Shown here in pieces: positions 53,133-64,000 of a stretch of 64,000 bases of DNA. The notes under the pieces are model-generated. The model was not told the origin of the DNA, did no database searches, and saw only the letters and a list, made by a program, of their open reading frames with translations. The first letter of the stretch is position 1. Each line of letters opens with the position of its first letter. The position numbers and the translations under genes are program-made. Origin of the DNA: Ascochyta rabiei (Eukaryota > Ascomycota > Dothideomycetes > Pleosporales > Didymellaceae). The DNA lies in assembly GCF_004011695.2 (NCBI RefSeq), contig NC_082409.1, positions 1,302,001 through 1,366,000 of the forward strand, in the 5' to 3' direction.

Positions 53133-54811
53133 TTACCACTCAAATTCACCGTTGGCTTTGTGGAATAGGTATCTACAAGGTTAGCAGGGTCTCTCACGGT
53201 TAATTAGGGAATGTACTCACTCCTTTTTGTTCGTGGTCAAAATGCCATCTTTGAGTGTGCACTTCCACTTGTTCTTGACACGCTGCACCTTGTCATAGGT
53301 ACACAACATGTAATCGACCATCTCATCGTCGCTGTTGTCGCCGTCGTTCAGATCGTCCTCAGGATCGTCAAGATCCGAGTTGATGGCATCATCCGGATCT
53401 TCCTCACCGGGCTTGATGTCGTCATCAGGTCCGTCAAACAAGCCAGGCACTGACTCGCTGGGCACTGATATCGACGACGATGCCTTAGCTTGTTCGGCTT
53501 GGAGGACACGAACAGCTGCTTTCCTCTTCTTGCCTTTCGGCATCGAGTTGAGCGGAACCATTAACCCACTATCCTGCTGCATCGCCATGGCATCGACACG
53601 AGCGCGCATAAACTCGTCAGCGGCAACTCGTCCTTCCTCGCTCTCTGCAGCTCGCCTCGCCGCAAGGAACGCCTTCCAGTCCTCTAAGCCTTCTCCAGTA
53701 CCATCTGTTTGCGAGGTGTATAGATTGTTCTGCTGTTGCGGGGGACGCTGTTGTGGCAGTTGTTGAGGTGGGCGCTGTTGCTGATGCTGCTGTGGTGCCA
53801 TCATTCGCTGTTGTTGGGTCTGCATGGGATGCTGGCCTTGTTGTGGGAGATGAAGATTTTGTTGGGGCAGATTTGGGAAGTTTGACTGTGGCATCATGTT
53901 ATTCTGCTGCTGTCGCTGCATGACGAGGTTCTGTGCTCGCTGCTGGGCGAGACCGTGGTGGTTGTCATATCCGCCGCCAGTGTAGGCTTGGACCTGAGGG
54001 TAGTTTTGACTAGGATGCTGCGGGTAACCAGTCTCGGGCTTCAACTGTGGATTAGGGAAGTTGATGTGGTCCTGCGCCGCAGACACCTGAGGCATGTCAT
54101 TGTCTACCTTGACGTTCGATGGCACTGTAGGCGGCTGACGCACCGGCTCAGGCTGTGGGTCCCACGGAAAGGCGGCGACCTTGAGAGCAGACAGCTTCTC
54201 TTGCCAGCCCTGGAGTTGTCAGCATATGCCCAGCACAAGTAGATGTACGAGGCATGAAGAGTGATGCCGGTATATTGTCACATGATGGAGCTATGCCTTG
54301 TTGGGTCATGGATGGGCTTGGCTTGGCGGGGCAGTGAGCTGCGCAGGGGGTATAAGAGTGACCCAAGTACTGAGGGCGCCCCCGACCTGCGAAACCGACC
54401 GGCGCCCCCGCTTTCAGCCGCCTATCCACCCCAAAGCCAGGCGGCAACATCGCAGCAAAACGGAATGCCGAGGATACGCTGGAAATTGCAGCAAAAAAAA
54501 AAGAAACGAACAAAAAAACAACAGCGTGGATGCAATAAATACAAAGGTGGAAGGAATGGTGCGATGACCTAAAGATGCAACGGAAGACGCAAACCGCCAG
54601 GCTGCCATGACATACCTGCTTCATCTCGTCGAGCGTCGACTGGTCTACGCCAAACTCCTCGAAGTCATTTTGCGAAGCCTGGATGACCTTCTCGATGATT
54701 TGCTGATAGACATTACCCTGTTGTCGCGGTCAGTACATCTGTCTCGTACCCCAGTGCATGTGGTCGCATGCGCAGTTAGCGAGGGCTACTGACCACCACC
54801 TGGTTCGACAT
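53133..54811 (-). CDS. TOA1: TFIIA large subunit (TOA1)
   Basis: Exons (minus) 54811-54794, 54717-54616, 54209-53221 and 53172-53133 join to 382 aa. The N-terminal helical domain reads MSNQVVGNVYQQIIEKVIQA (~1-20) through QSTLDEMKQGWQEKLSALKV, and the C-terminal beta-barrel half is DYMLCTYDKVQRVKNKWKCT ... KEYLFHKANGEFEW (~335-382), preceded by an acidic run. Both pair with TOA2 to bind TBP-TATA at Pol II promoters. The middle is a long Gln/Pro/Asn-rich spacer (~70-220). The first exon is 18 nt and the last 40 nt. Introns are 76, 406 and 48 bp; intron 2, at 406 bp with an A-rich run near 54492-54504, is far longer than any other in the window. Splice phases close exactly. Confidence 0.93.
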
Positions 54812-55416
54812 GGCGATCGCTTCCTACTTCCTGCTTCTTCTGTATAATCAGGCGTATAACGTCGGCGCTCGCGCAAGAGCGTGCGACCGTTGCTTGTGTG
54901 GTGCTGAATGGTAGTCGACGGTTACAGCAGACCAGACAGACGTCACAGCTGGGCTGCAGGTACGACAGAGTGCGCGCGCTTCGTGAAGCTTCTGCGCTTG
55001 TGTATATTGACTATGGATATGGATTTGCAGACGGCGGGTCTTGTGCGACGGGTGCGAGTACTTTCACGGTGTTCGTCGTGGGGTCTGAGGTGAGTGTACT
55101 GGGGTTCGTTCGCAGGAGTGCCTGACGGATTGACTCCTGCGGGCTCCGCTTGGCCTTAAGCGGCTAGCGGCTTGGCAATACCTTGCTTGCCTGAACAGAA
55201 CAGCAATCATGACAGTTAGTTTGTCAACCCATTAATGGAAATTAGTGTGACCTGAGCTCATCTTTCAGCACATGTAGTCGTAACAGCGTGGAAACCCGTG
55301 CTGTGCAACAGCTTTAACACACAAGTAATTCAAACGCCGTTTCGTTGAAAGACTCACATTGATCACCTCCATAGGCTTTTGACCCATCGCAACGAGGAAC
55401 CTGAGAAGTCACACCC
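54812..55416. other. Intergenic, no gene seen
   Basis: Promoter side of TOA1 and 3' side of the bZIP gene. Frames here are short and unrecognised. Confidence 0.4.
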
Positions 55417-57484
55417 TCAATACGCAGCTATGAGAGCTTCTCTGAAAGCGACATCGACATCCTTTCGCCTGAACCCCGGCGCTCGACCTATGCAGACAGC
55501 CTCTTTGATGAGTTCTGTGCTCGTTGTCAGCTGCCAAATGTAACCAAAATAGGGAGTGATTTCGACTCACTCTCAATGAGTTTTGAAATATCAACCAACA
55601 CAGCCTTTTTTGGTTTCTGCCGTAATACAGGGAGCTGCTCGGTTTCACACATCATACTGAGGCCAAGTGTACCGAATCCGCTATTTGCAGCAAAGCCCAT
55701 GTCAAAGCTAGGTGCTAGGTCTAGACCCAATGTTTGGTCAAAGGATAGGTCTAAAAAGCTTTGCTTAGTCGGAGCTGCGAGGAAATTTGGTGCCGAGGCG
55801 TTATTATACAACGTATCGAGGCCATATCGAAGCTGGAAGGCGTTGAAGGCATGTGAAATTGAAGGGCTGATTGGTAACTCTTGAGAACTGGCTGTCGACC
55901 CGCGACTCAGACTTGGGCTTCCCGTCTCATGGTCCGAGAAGACGTCTTCGCTCTCAATTAAGCATTCCGCGAATGAGCTCTTTGGATCGATCCTGCAGTG
56001 CCACCGTTCTTCGAGGTAACCTTGCACATCGTGCGGGTCAAACCACTCGCCCTCGAATCTATCAAGATCTATGCCCTCGAAGTCTTGAATTTGACCACCT
56101 GCAACGCTCTCCACCCTGATCATACGCTTTTCCAATGGTCCGATTTGGCGCACCGTCCAAGTGTTCCTCAACGGTATGGCCTTGCCATAAGCGTCGCGCC
56201 GTTGGTAGTGCGTTCCGGCACCGCCAAGATGAAGGAAAGGTGTGGCATACCAGTCAAGGTCTTCATTAACACCGCGAGAAAGAACGATCCTGAAACGATC
56301 ACGAATCTCTTCGAGTGTAAGAAACGGTAGGGATAACTTGAACTTATAGTTCAACACTGCTGGGTCTACAATATTTGTGCTTAACAGCAGAAACCCGGCT
56401 TCAAGTGTTGCTCTCGTCAGCCGGCGTGCAAACGTGACCTCGTCATACGAATACGTGAAGGCTGGAGATAAGGTTTTAGTACTCAATGTCGTAGTCAAAG
56501 GACGTGAGGTTGTTACTTTCAAGGACTGGCGTGGCGCTGGCGGGAGCTCTGCGCCCATGGCAGGGATGTCGACAGGAAATATGTATGGAGGTACAAAGGG
56601 GGACTGCTCGCGACTTGGAAGGTCCACCAGACCAAATGGAAGTGGCTGTTCCTGCTCTTGCTGTTGTGCTTGTGGTTGACCGTCCGTACGATGTGATTGA
56701 GTGGATGTAACTGTTGAGCGCGATTGATCCAGCGCTTCGCTCACAGTAAACTGTCGACGTACCAGAATAGATTCGTCGCTTGGCTCTGGTAAATTATAGG
56801 ACGAACTCGAGATGTATGAGAGGTAGCTTTGGGGTTGTGAAGCGTCGACGCGTAAACATGGCCGTTCAGTGGTGTGTGGGGATTCGATTGCTCGTGATTG
56901 TTGGGTTGAGAGTGCAGCAGCTGGTGCAACAGGATGATTCTCTCGCTTCGAACCGGTCTCGTTAAGCTCTTCCTCGTCACTATCCAATACTTGTTCGTTG
57001 GCTACCTTTATGCAGTTGGAGAAGGTTTCGGCCACTTGTTTGAGCTCTGCTGCAAGCTCGTGGTTCATTAAGAGAAGCCCTGATCGAACGGCATTTTCGT
57101 TGAAACGCGAAAAAGCCCTGTTCATCTGGTCGACAATGGCATGTAGTCGCGAGCTCTGCTGTCTGAGTGAGGATATGGTTGTTTCTTTACGCTGCCGGTA
57201 TGCACGTTGCGCGAGACGGATCTGTGTTCTTCGACGCTAGTACATGCATCAGCGTTGTGTTTACGCGACTCGGATCCCAGTAGCGGGAGGTAGATACAGA
57301 GTGTCATGCAAAGCTAGGATCAGATGAATCAGGTAGTACTCACGTCTGCAGCAGTGGAATCTTCGGTAACCACTCGTGGCCTTCCTCTGGCTTTCTTGCC
57401 TCTAGAGACAACGGATACATCGGCAGCATCGTCGCTCGTACGAGAACGTTTGCGTGGACGCGCTGTACTTACTGTGTCACTCAT
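55417..57484 (-). CDS. bZIP transcription factor
   Basis: Exons (minus) 57484-57344, 57236-55571 and 55514-55417 join to 634 aa; introns are 107 and 56 bp with GTGAGT donors. An AT-hook-like, basic N terminus (GKKARGRPRVV) is followed by the bZIP basic region RRRTQIRLAQRAYRQRKETT (~48-67), spelling the N-x2-A-Q-R-A-Y-R type seen in fungal Yap-like factors with Arg in place of Asn, and a short leucine-zipper-like helix. The middle has Ser/Gln-rich segments. Residues ~335-480 contain a conserved-looking fold (RRLTRATLEAGFLLLSTNIV, YLEERWHCRIDPKSSFAECL). The last exon encodes LIKEAVCIGRAPGFRRKDVD, which the ATG-to-stop frame without splicing would lose. The start at 57484 (MSDTVSTARPRKRSR) is the first strong Met before the basic region; 40 upstream codons are open as well. 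Target genes unknown. Confidence 0.85.
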
Positions 57485-58614
57485 GGTAGCCTTTCCCTTT
57501 TGGTCCGGTCCTGCAGAGTTTTGAGGGTCGATAATAAATGTGATTGTAGGTAAGAGTTGCGTCGGTCCGTATGTGGCAGCGCTCGGCTCGAAGTGTAGTA
57601 TCTTTGCATCCACAATACTGCCTAGGACTTTGGACGATCAGATCTGTGATGTAATGCGCCGTATGCCAGTTGCAAGCAGCCCCTTAGAGAGTCGTCGTAG
57701 AGAAAATGAAGGATAAGGATGGACCGAAGTAATGCAACGCTTAGCAATAAGCAAATGCCCGCTCGGCGGCTGCAGGGCTAGGATTCCGCACGCGTGTTGC
57801 ACAAGCACAGCCTCTGTAGATCGAGACGATAATTAGTCTGTAGCTGCCATGAGCCCTAAAGTCGAGGTGTGTCAGGAGTGCTGTTAAGGAAAACGTTGGT
57901 TGTTCAGGTGAGATTGGACGTTTGCGGAGCAGACAAAAAGGACCGACACAATCACGCAGTCAAAACGACATGATCTGACGACACAACAGCTATCTGCTTC
58001 GCCAAAACAGAGCTTGGGAGAGATCTAGCCTTCAGTTGCGGTCTGATTCTTACGGCCGAAGTTGCATAATTTACCAGGTTGCCGTAATGGTCATTTTCGA
58101 GTAGGGCTGATGTTGGGAGATGATTACTATTCAGAGGCGGTAAGAATGAGACCGAGAGTCCGAGACTACCAGCGCCACCCCGGCTGGGGTACGGTCACGT
58201 GGTGCAAGGCTCTCCTCCAGCGCAGTTTAAGAGGCATCGCAGGTACATCTCAAAAGGCGAATTCCTTGTTGCTATACCATGTTCAAGGTCCATTCGCGCG
58301 TACTATGGTAGCTGGCATAAGCATTGTGAGTGGGTCGCGCAGTGGCTAATGATCAAGCCCCACGCATTGAAACTTTTACAGCTGCGCACAGGGAGACGAC
58401 AGGGACAGTCAGCAGCTAAATGTACTCTTATTGGACTAGATCAATAACAAGAGTTTTCGTGTCTTCGGTCCATGTCCCTGACATGCTTTCTCCACCCACA
58501 AAACATATATCAACTACCGTGACATCAACTCAAACCTGCAAAGTGCTGCCTAGAATGCTATCATCTTGTTGTCTTGGAAACCCAGGACTACAATGTAGCT
58601 AGCGCCGACTCCCT
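57485..58614. other. Intergenic, no gene seen
   Basis: No supported coding region; short plus-strand frames at 58062-58447 have no recognisable content. Confidence 0.4.
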
Positions 58615-60842
58615 TTACTGTGATCTATCGCCCGCAACGTAGGCTCGTCCTTGTTCTTCTCTATCATTCTTGAGCGTAGAATTGTTCTCATCCTTGCTTA
58701 GTCCTGTATGACTGCTAGACTCTACTCCATCGTTCGCTCTATTGCCAATGTCTTTCGATAACGATCGCTTCGACGAAGCATCTGCACACGATGGATCGCC
58801 ATGTCCGTTGTTTTTCGAGTCGTCTTTGTCGCCATGAGGCTCATGTGTGGCGGGATTATCTGTCCATGGGCCCGTTTTCGTGGCGTGGTCAGAATCAATC
58901 CTCTCCTCACCCCGGTTATCTTCTTGAATCCATCGCTCAAGCTCTCCCGCCGTGGGCTTGAAATGCATCCAAATTTCATCCCCTGTCCTATGGACTGTTT
59001 CTCCCTTCTCGTTTCGCTTGAATCTCCTTTGCACTCCAGCAGTAAGCCGTGTACGAAATTCGTGGGGGACCTTTAGTCTAGCTGCTATCCACTGATCGGC
59101 TGGACGGTGCTCGTCGGGTACCTCCTCGAGCAGCTCGGTTTCCAACAAGCCTTCATAGGTCATGCAACGATTGATCAAAGTTTTGCCAGAGCCAGCATCC
59201 GGAGCTACGAGACGAAGAAATTCGAGTGAAGCGCTTACATTGAGGTCGATTGCTCTCTGTGGGTGTACCGTAGCCTTCATGAGGAGATTGGTGACGCCCT
59301 TGTATAACAGCGAGAAGTCCGACTGGCTGATGTGTACCGATCCTCGGACTGTGAGAAGATATGCTGGCGCTCCGCTATCCTTAGCTTCCTTCATTAACGA
59401 TATGACAGCATCAAAATTTTGCTGCCAATACATGAATGCCTCGCTATTGATACCCAGCAGCGGCAGGTGGATGCGATGCTTAGGAGATTCCGCAGGTGGT
59501 TTAATAGGCGCACTAGCACTCTGTCAATCAATGAACGCATATTATGAAGATGCATCGCTTACCCCCAGATATCGTAGATGATGCCAGCCTGTACATTCTT
59601 GAAGCGATCTGTGTGTCTCAGAACTTCAACCACAGTGGCGGCGCCGAAGCTGTGCCCGGCCATGGTCATCTTGTCGACGTGAAATCTGTTTTTCCATTGC
59701 CCCCATTGAACGCCTTGAAGGCCTCTTGAGGACCCACCGACGAAGCCTTCGCTACGTAAATTCTGGCGGGCAACCTCCTCGCCATCTCCAGCACATATCT
59801 TCTTCAAGACATTGTAGGCTTCTTCCAGCTCACACAATCGTAGTTCAATCTGAGCGTTCCGCAATTCTTGGTCGACGCCACGCTCATTGTTGGGTGCTGT
59901 GTCCTTTCGGTTGCCTTTAGGAAAGATGTAATCGATGTGGTGATTTCCCTTCCTTATTTCTTCGTCGGTATGGTCCACGTTTTTCCATCTTTTCCACTCC
60001 TGCTCGCATTCTTTGTCTCCTCCACAGTCCGCTTTGTTTGGTTTTGCCCCTCCTTTATGGTCTTTACTTCTGGTCTTCTGCTTTCTGTGGTTGACAAATG
60101 TCCTTGGACCTGACCCGTCACGATGTTCAACCGCACAGACAACGAAGCCGTAACTAGCAAACTCGGAGCACAGACTGGAGTATGCTGTCCTTGTGCCTCC
60201 AAGACCATGGCTGAACATCAGCAGGGGGAATACCGGCTCCCCGTCATGACCGTTTGGAGGCGGCCCTTGTTGGTTCTTGATTTTGTACCCATTGTTCTTG
60301 GAATTGCCCTCGGGCGGCCAGTGTGTAGCTGGCGGGCTGTTACGGAAGCCTCTGAGCTTAGTGAGCATGGAAGTTGCACCCAAGAAACTGATCAACGTCC
60401 AGTCCGGAACGCCGGCAAAGTGCGCATATCCTCTTGCTGTTTGTATGCGCGGTCGAGGGAGCCAAGTCTCGCGACTCCAGTCTTTGTGCCCTGCTGGGTC
60501 CTGCCCTTCGCCAGTGCCAAAAGCTGCAGGATAGTAGAGTGTGAAAAGCACCGTCTCCAATTGCAGCAGATGCCGCCCGTCTCGTTTTATGTCAGATATG
60601 GTTCGTGGATTCTCGACAGGCACCTCGATTTCCATGTTCGCAATCGAGTAGGGTCCAGACGAAGGAGGCAGTGTACTTTGTGGAAAGGGAAGACGGTCAC
60701 GTAGCGATTTCGGGGGTCGTGAGCGAGGCTTCTTTGCATTAGGAACCTGGCCTGACGACCCCCCACCTATGGTGGAGTTACGACGGTCATTTTGAGGCGT
60801 GTTTCCGGTAATGCGCGTTGTTTTGCGCTCAAGGAAAGACAT
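58615..60842 (-). CDS. PAF-acetylhydrolase-family lipase/esterase
   Basis: Exons (minus) 60842-59563 and 59518-58615 (44-bp intron; acceptor CAGAG chosen to keep phase) join to 727 aa. An alpha/beta-hydrolase of the platelet-activating-factor acetylhydrolase family is indicated by FPLLMFSHGLGGTRTAYSSL (~210-230, oxyanion region), AVEHRDGSG, the nucleophile elbow AGHSFGAAT (Ser ~398), the acid region GIIYDIWG (Asp ~424) and a His in RGSVHISQSDFSLL. These enzymes cut short or oxidised sn-2 acyl groups from phospholipids. The N-terminal 60 residues are basic and disordered; the C-terminal ~200 residues are charged and low-complexity, beyond the family's catalytic core. No signal peptide is seen, so it is probably intracellular. 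A decayed fragment of a close relative lies at 22372-22565. Confidence 0.88.
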
Positions 60843-61509
60843 GATCAGTGTCGCTAACCAATAGAGAGCAAGTCTTGTATATCTGCCAAAGAACCACTTG
60901 AATATGAAGCAAAGGCGTTTGTGTACTCAACGCTCGAGAATGAGATGATAGTGAAAGTAGGGTTGCCTTACGAAGCACACCGCGACGTGCTTATCAGAGC
61001 GAAGTAGGGCTTCAAACATCCTTGTTGACCTGAAGGCGGGCAGTGCAAAGATATGGTGCGGCTCCCTCGGACACTTAGTGTTTAAGTGTTGTTGTAGTCT
61101 GAGATTAAATTTCTTGTGATGTCATACTTTCGGCGATCGGCAGCAGGGGCCACTCGTTCGCAGCTTTTAGTTTCGATGATTTGGAAGCCCATACATAATA
61201 ACCAACAAGGCTCACGATGTAGGCTTTATATTGTGTGTCCAGGTGCGTGTTACCATTGTTTTAGCGCCGCCACGTATCTCGATGGGCATGGACTGTCATG
61301 CTTTTCAATCGATGAAGCTTAGCACAGTCCCAACCTGCAGGTGGGCGACACACGTAGACAGCTTGGATTTAAGCATGTTTTCACAATGTTCAAACTTGCC
61401 CTATGCTTCTTAGATGGTAAGATTCAAGGCTGACCTTGCTGGATTGCACGATGCAGTTCCTACCGCCGTCTGGGTATCATTTGTTCGGCACCAAACCCAC
61501 CTCGACCTT
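60843..61509. other. Intergenic, no gene seen
   Basis: Promoter of the acetylhydrolase gene and 3' side of SLX9. Nothing coding is recognised. Confidence 0.4.
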
Positions 61510-62062
61510 TCAGCTCTGTGTAAATTCAGGCTTAACCTCCATAGTGTTCTGCACATGGCTCTTCAGCGCTGCCCATCGGTCCTGCACTCCAGAGCCTGTT
61601 GAGCTCCCAGCCAGTTGCGCTAGGTTCTTGTTGAAGCGGTCCATCTCCGACTTGACCAGCTTCTCTTTTCGCTTTGTAGCTCCTGGTCTAGACTTCAAAC
61701 TCTTGCGTTGGATGTTGGCCTGCCCAACTTCAACCTCCCCGTCTGCTCCTCCGTCCTCTAGCCCTGGCAGCGCATCGGCGAGCGACTCGAGGTTTGCTAC
61801 GAGCTTTTTGTTCGGTCTTCGCCGCTTCTGCGACTTCGCAGCCGATTTTTCGATCTTACTGACGAACGACGAGTGCTTGATTTTTAGCTTGTCTCTTTTC
61901 GATGATGCGAACGCGCCCTCGGCTTCATCTGGCTTGGGAGCTGCCGCAGGCACTGGACGGGCTGCGCGCGCCGACTTCGCTCTCGCTGTCGTGCGTTTCT
62001 TTATAGGCGCCTTGGAAGCTGTCAGCTAATACAACATCAAATCCCCTAAAGGAACATACCAT
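61510..62062 (-). CDS. SLX9: SLX9-like ribosome biogenesis protein
   Basis: The main exon runs on the minus strand from about 62025 to the stop at 61510 and encodes roughly 171 aa. Family blocks: IKHSSFVSKIEKSAAKSQKR, RRPNKKLVANLESLADALPG, KSLKSRPGATKRKEKLVKSE and DRWAALKSHVQNTM. Slx9 works in 40S assembly and export of pre-ribosomes in yeast; the protein is very basic, fitting nucleolar location. The start is unresolved. One model is ATG at 62062-62060 followed at once by a 34-bp intron (GTATGT...TTAG) and then CTGACAGCTTCC; an alternative is ATG at 62099 with a 59-bp intron from GTCAGT to CTGACAG. The coding part before SKAPIKKRT is only a few residues in either case. Confidence 0.82.
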
Positions 62063-62526
62063 GCTTCTGTTACTGACGATTGAAACAAATCGTGCGCATG
62101 CGAGACTCGTGTAGAAGAAATTCAGCCGCTTATCTAATTTAGCGTCGCCGCTACGCCCCACTACCGTCCGTCATCTAACATCAACACCCCAGGAAAAGCC
62201 GGCTACAGACCATCAAACCTGACTTGCGAGAGGGTGTGTTTATTTTTCTACCAGAATTGAAACGGCCTGGCCTGGATACTTCCATGTGTATATTTACAGT
62301 GAAGAAGACGCCTGTGGCTATGTTTATGGGTAATAGGAGTAACGATACATGATTAGCACGAGTTTTGAGCGAGGCTATCGGCCACAAGAGCCAGCTTCTC
62401 TCAGCATGTGTAGCAGCGAGCCATGGCAGCCAAGTCAACCAACAATGGTAGTATATGAAATCTATGCAATTTTCGATCTTTATCAAAATGTACAGTTTTT
62501 CTTACAATATACAGTTGCCGTGCCGA
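62063..62526. other. Intergenic, no gene seen
   Basis: Short unrecognised frames only. Lies between the SLX9 start and the stop of the kinase-like gene. Confidence 0.4.
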
Positions 62527-63999
62527 TTAGATCTCATACTGAAACTCCAGCATCCATTCAACCGCAGCAATACCAGCTTCGGCATCACGCAGCACCTCTA
62601 AGTCTGGCATTTCCGGTTCGAATAACTTACGCAGCTCACGCCGCATTATCTCTTCTCCTGCTGGCCACCCTTTCCCAAACGCAATCAAACACTCGTCGAC
62701 GTCTGATCGGAAATGCGGTATCGAGCGCAACACCTTTGTCAAAATATCCATCACGTCGCCGTCATCTGAATCGTAGAGGCTCATCACGCCAGCCTGATAC
62801 ATTGCTGACTTTGTCGTGTATTTTGCATCCTCGCAGCCGTACTCTGCGAGTGCAGCGGCGTAGATCTGTCGGTACCGGTGCGTTGTGAATGCCATGTATG
62901 GGCTTGTGGTTAGGTTATTGAGGAATGCTGGCATCCAGTCCTTCTGCAGAAAGAGAGGCGCGGATGAGGCACCGATGAAGCGAGGGACGGCAAGACAGCG
63001 GTCCCAGTCTATGATGCCAGTGACATTTCCATCTTTGTCTACTAGTATATTTTGGAGATCGAGGTCGGCGTGATGGAGAGTGAAGGATTCGGGTAGATGT
63101 GGAGGAGCGTTGAAGACGGGTTGGCTGAAGATGATGTCGAGAAGTTTGAGAGCACCGCGTGCTCTGCTTGGTTTGATCGAGTTTAAAGTGGGTCGTTCGG
63201 AGACATAGCATTGAGTTGAGGACAAGGGTGGACGTGAGGTGTAGATATCGCTGCCTGTGTTATCCCATCGGTAAAGGGGTCCGATGGAAGGCTGGACCGG
63301 GTCGTCGAGGGGGATGATGGGCATTCCAATTTGGTCAAAAGAGAGACTGTTGATTTCAGCCATAATACGAGCGAGCGAACGCAGCAGGGTAAGCCGTTTC
63401 TTCTCAGTCGCAGGCGATGGCATATCGCCGAAACGAAAATCCAACGCCGAATCAGGCTCGCAAGGCTCGTCGGTATCTTCGATCTCTTCGTCGAACCAAG
63501 CGCTGAATGCGCTCTTGCCTGGTAGCATGGTCATCATGATGTATGGATGGCCGAGAATATTTGTGAAATCGGTCGAGTAAGAGCAAATCTGGGCGACTGG
63601 CGCTGAAGTGTTTTTGCGAACATACTCAATCATTTCGAACTCTCGCTGCATCATGTATGCGTCCTTGGCTGTCCAGTGAGCAACTGTTGCATGCCCTGGC
63701 ACTCGGACGATGTAATTGTCGCACTTGCCGCGGTTAAGGACACCAACGAAGGCCACCGCGTTGAAAGTGCCTTTGTTCTGGGCAAGCACCTTGGTGGGTT
63801 TGAGCGGCCCTTCAAGAGTACATACTCTAGCGACGAGCTCCTCATACCGGCTAACCGGAATTGCGTCGATGGCTTTCCAGTCACACCGAGGATGCGGGTC
63901 GTCCTCATCGTCGTACTTGTCATCGCCATTTTGAACATCGCTTTCAAGATCCAGTCTCTCTGAATCAACGCTCTGCTGGTCTTCTTCTAGCTGCTCCTG
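62527..63999 (-). CDS. APH-family phosphotransferase (5' partial)
   Basis: The minus-strand frame is open from the right window edge to the stop at 62527, at least 490 codons. The aminoglycoside-phosphotransferase/choline-kinase-like fold is shown by an N-lobe (NAVAFVGVLNRGKCDNYIVR), a hinge-like HPYIMMTMLPGKSAF, the catalytic loop LHHADLDLQNILVD (HxDxxxxN) and the metal-binding IIDWDR. Fungal genomes carry many such proteins of unknown substrate. The visible N-terminal part before KPTKVLAQN is acidic (DDKYDDEDDPHPRCDWKAID) with no start Met in good context, so the gene continues beyond the window. No intron is evident in the visible part. Confidence 0.88.
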   Translation of the reverse strand, partial: QEQLEEDQQSVDSERLDLESDVQNGDDKYDDEDDPHPRCDWKAIDAIPVSRYEELVARVCTLEGPLKPTKVLAQNKGTFNAVAFVGVLNRGKCDNYIVRVPGHATVAHWTAKDAYMMQREFEMIEYVRKNTSAPVAQICSYSTDFTNILGHPYIMMTMLPGKSAFSAWFDEEIEDTDEPCEPDSALDFRFGDMPSPATEKKRLTLLRSLARIMAEINSLSFDQIGMPIIPLDDPVQPSIGPLYRWDNTGSDIYTSRPPLSSTQCYVSERPTLNSIKPSRARGALKLLDIIFSQPVFNAPPHLPESFTLHHADLDLQNILVDKDGNVTGIIDWDRCLAVPRFIGASSAPLFLQKDWMPAFLNNLTTSPYMAFTTHRYRQIYAAALAEYGCEDAKYTTKSAMYQAGVMSLYDSDDGDVMDILTKVLRSIPHFRSDVDECLIAFGKGWPAGEEIMRRELRKLFEPEMPDLEVLRDAEAGIAAVEWMLEFQYEI

Positions 64000-64000
64000 T

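Noticed and set aside
1..64000. CRISPR arrays, biosynthetic gene cluster, tRNA or rRNA genes
   Set aside because: No regularly spaced repeats, no core synthase genes and no cloverleaf or rRNA-like sequence were recognised by eye; a tRNAscan or Rfam search could still reveal a missed tRNA.

Overview
The window is nuclear DNA of a filamentous ascomycete, most likely a Dothideomycete of the Pleosporales type. Evidence: genes carry several short introns (mostly 45-70 bp, GTRAGT donors, CTAAC/CTGAC branch sites, YAG acceptors); fungal-specific families are present (Pth11-like rhodopsin-fold membrane protein, AbaA-type TEA factor, RAX1-like RGS protein); and the central transposon block is AT-rich with CpA to TpA changes and many TAG/TAA stops, the signature of repeat-induced point mutation (RIP). 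Gene models were joined by eye from exon frames and splice sites; each spliced model given with exon coordinates closes in phase.

Layout. 1-3320: 3' part of a Helitron (PIF1-type helicase cut by the window edge, plus a four-exon Cys-rich accessory gene). About 3.3-8.3 kb: gene-poor, only weak gene remnants. 8.3-16.1 kb: ankyrin-repeat protein, rhodopsin-fold membrane protein, HPP-family membrane protein, and an orphan. 16.2-16.9 kb: a RING/membrane gene with two in-frame TGA codons exactly at zinc-ligand cysteines. 18.1-21.0 kb: divergent pair, RAX1-like RGS protein and a prolyl-4-hydroxylase-like dioxygenase. 22.4-27.9 kb: a fragment of a PAF-acetylhydrolase gene, an RMD1/DUF155 protein, a Mak32-like pfkB kinase with an apparent frameshift, and a polytopic membrane protein.

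27.9-40.3 kb is a nested transposon block. Two copies (A and B) of one ~2.13 kb Fot1/pogo-type DNA transposon lie in opposite orientation, 5' ends facing across 242 bp of GC-normal host DNA. Copy A is split by a 7.4 kb Ty3/gypsy chromovirus-type LTR retrotransposon (197-bp LTRs, TATAT target duplication). Copy B is split by a 424-bp element with ~100-bp terminal inverted repeats. Between the chromodomain and 3' LTR the retrotransposon carries what looks like an antisense, intron-containing accessory gene. Copy A starts 21 bp upstream of a host start codon.

40.6-64 kb is ordinary housekeeping/regulatory DNA: ArsB/NhaD-type transporter, abaA, MRD1 divergent from a seven-exon dynein light chain, a small zinc-ribbon protein, TOA1 (TFIIA large subunit), a bZIP factor, an intact PAF-acetylhydrolase-like gene (parent or relative of the fragment at 22.4 kb), SLX9, and an APH-type kinase running off the right edge. 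MRD1 and SLX9 both act in ribosome biogenesis and TOA1 in Pol II initiation, but they are not adjacent and nothing suggests a dedicated cluster. No biosynthetic cluster, CRISPR array or RNA gene was recognised.
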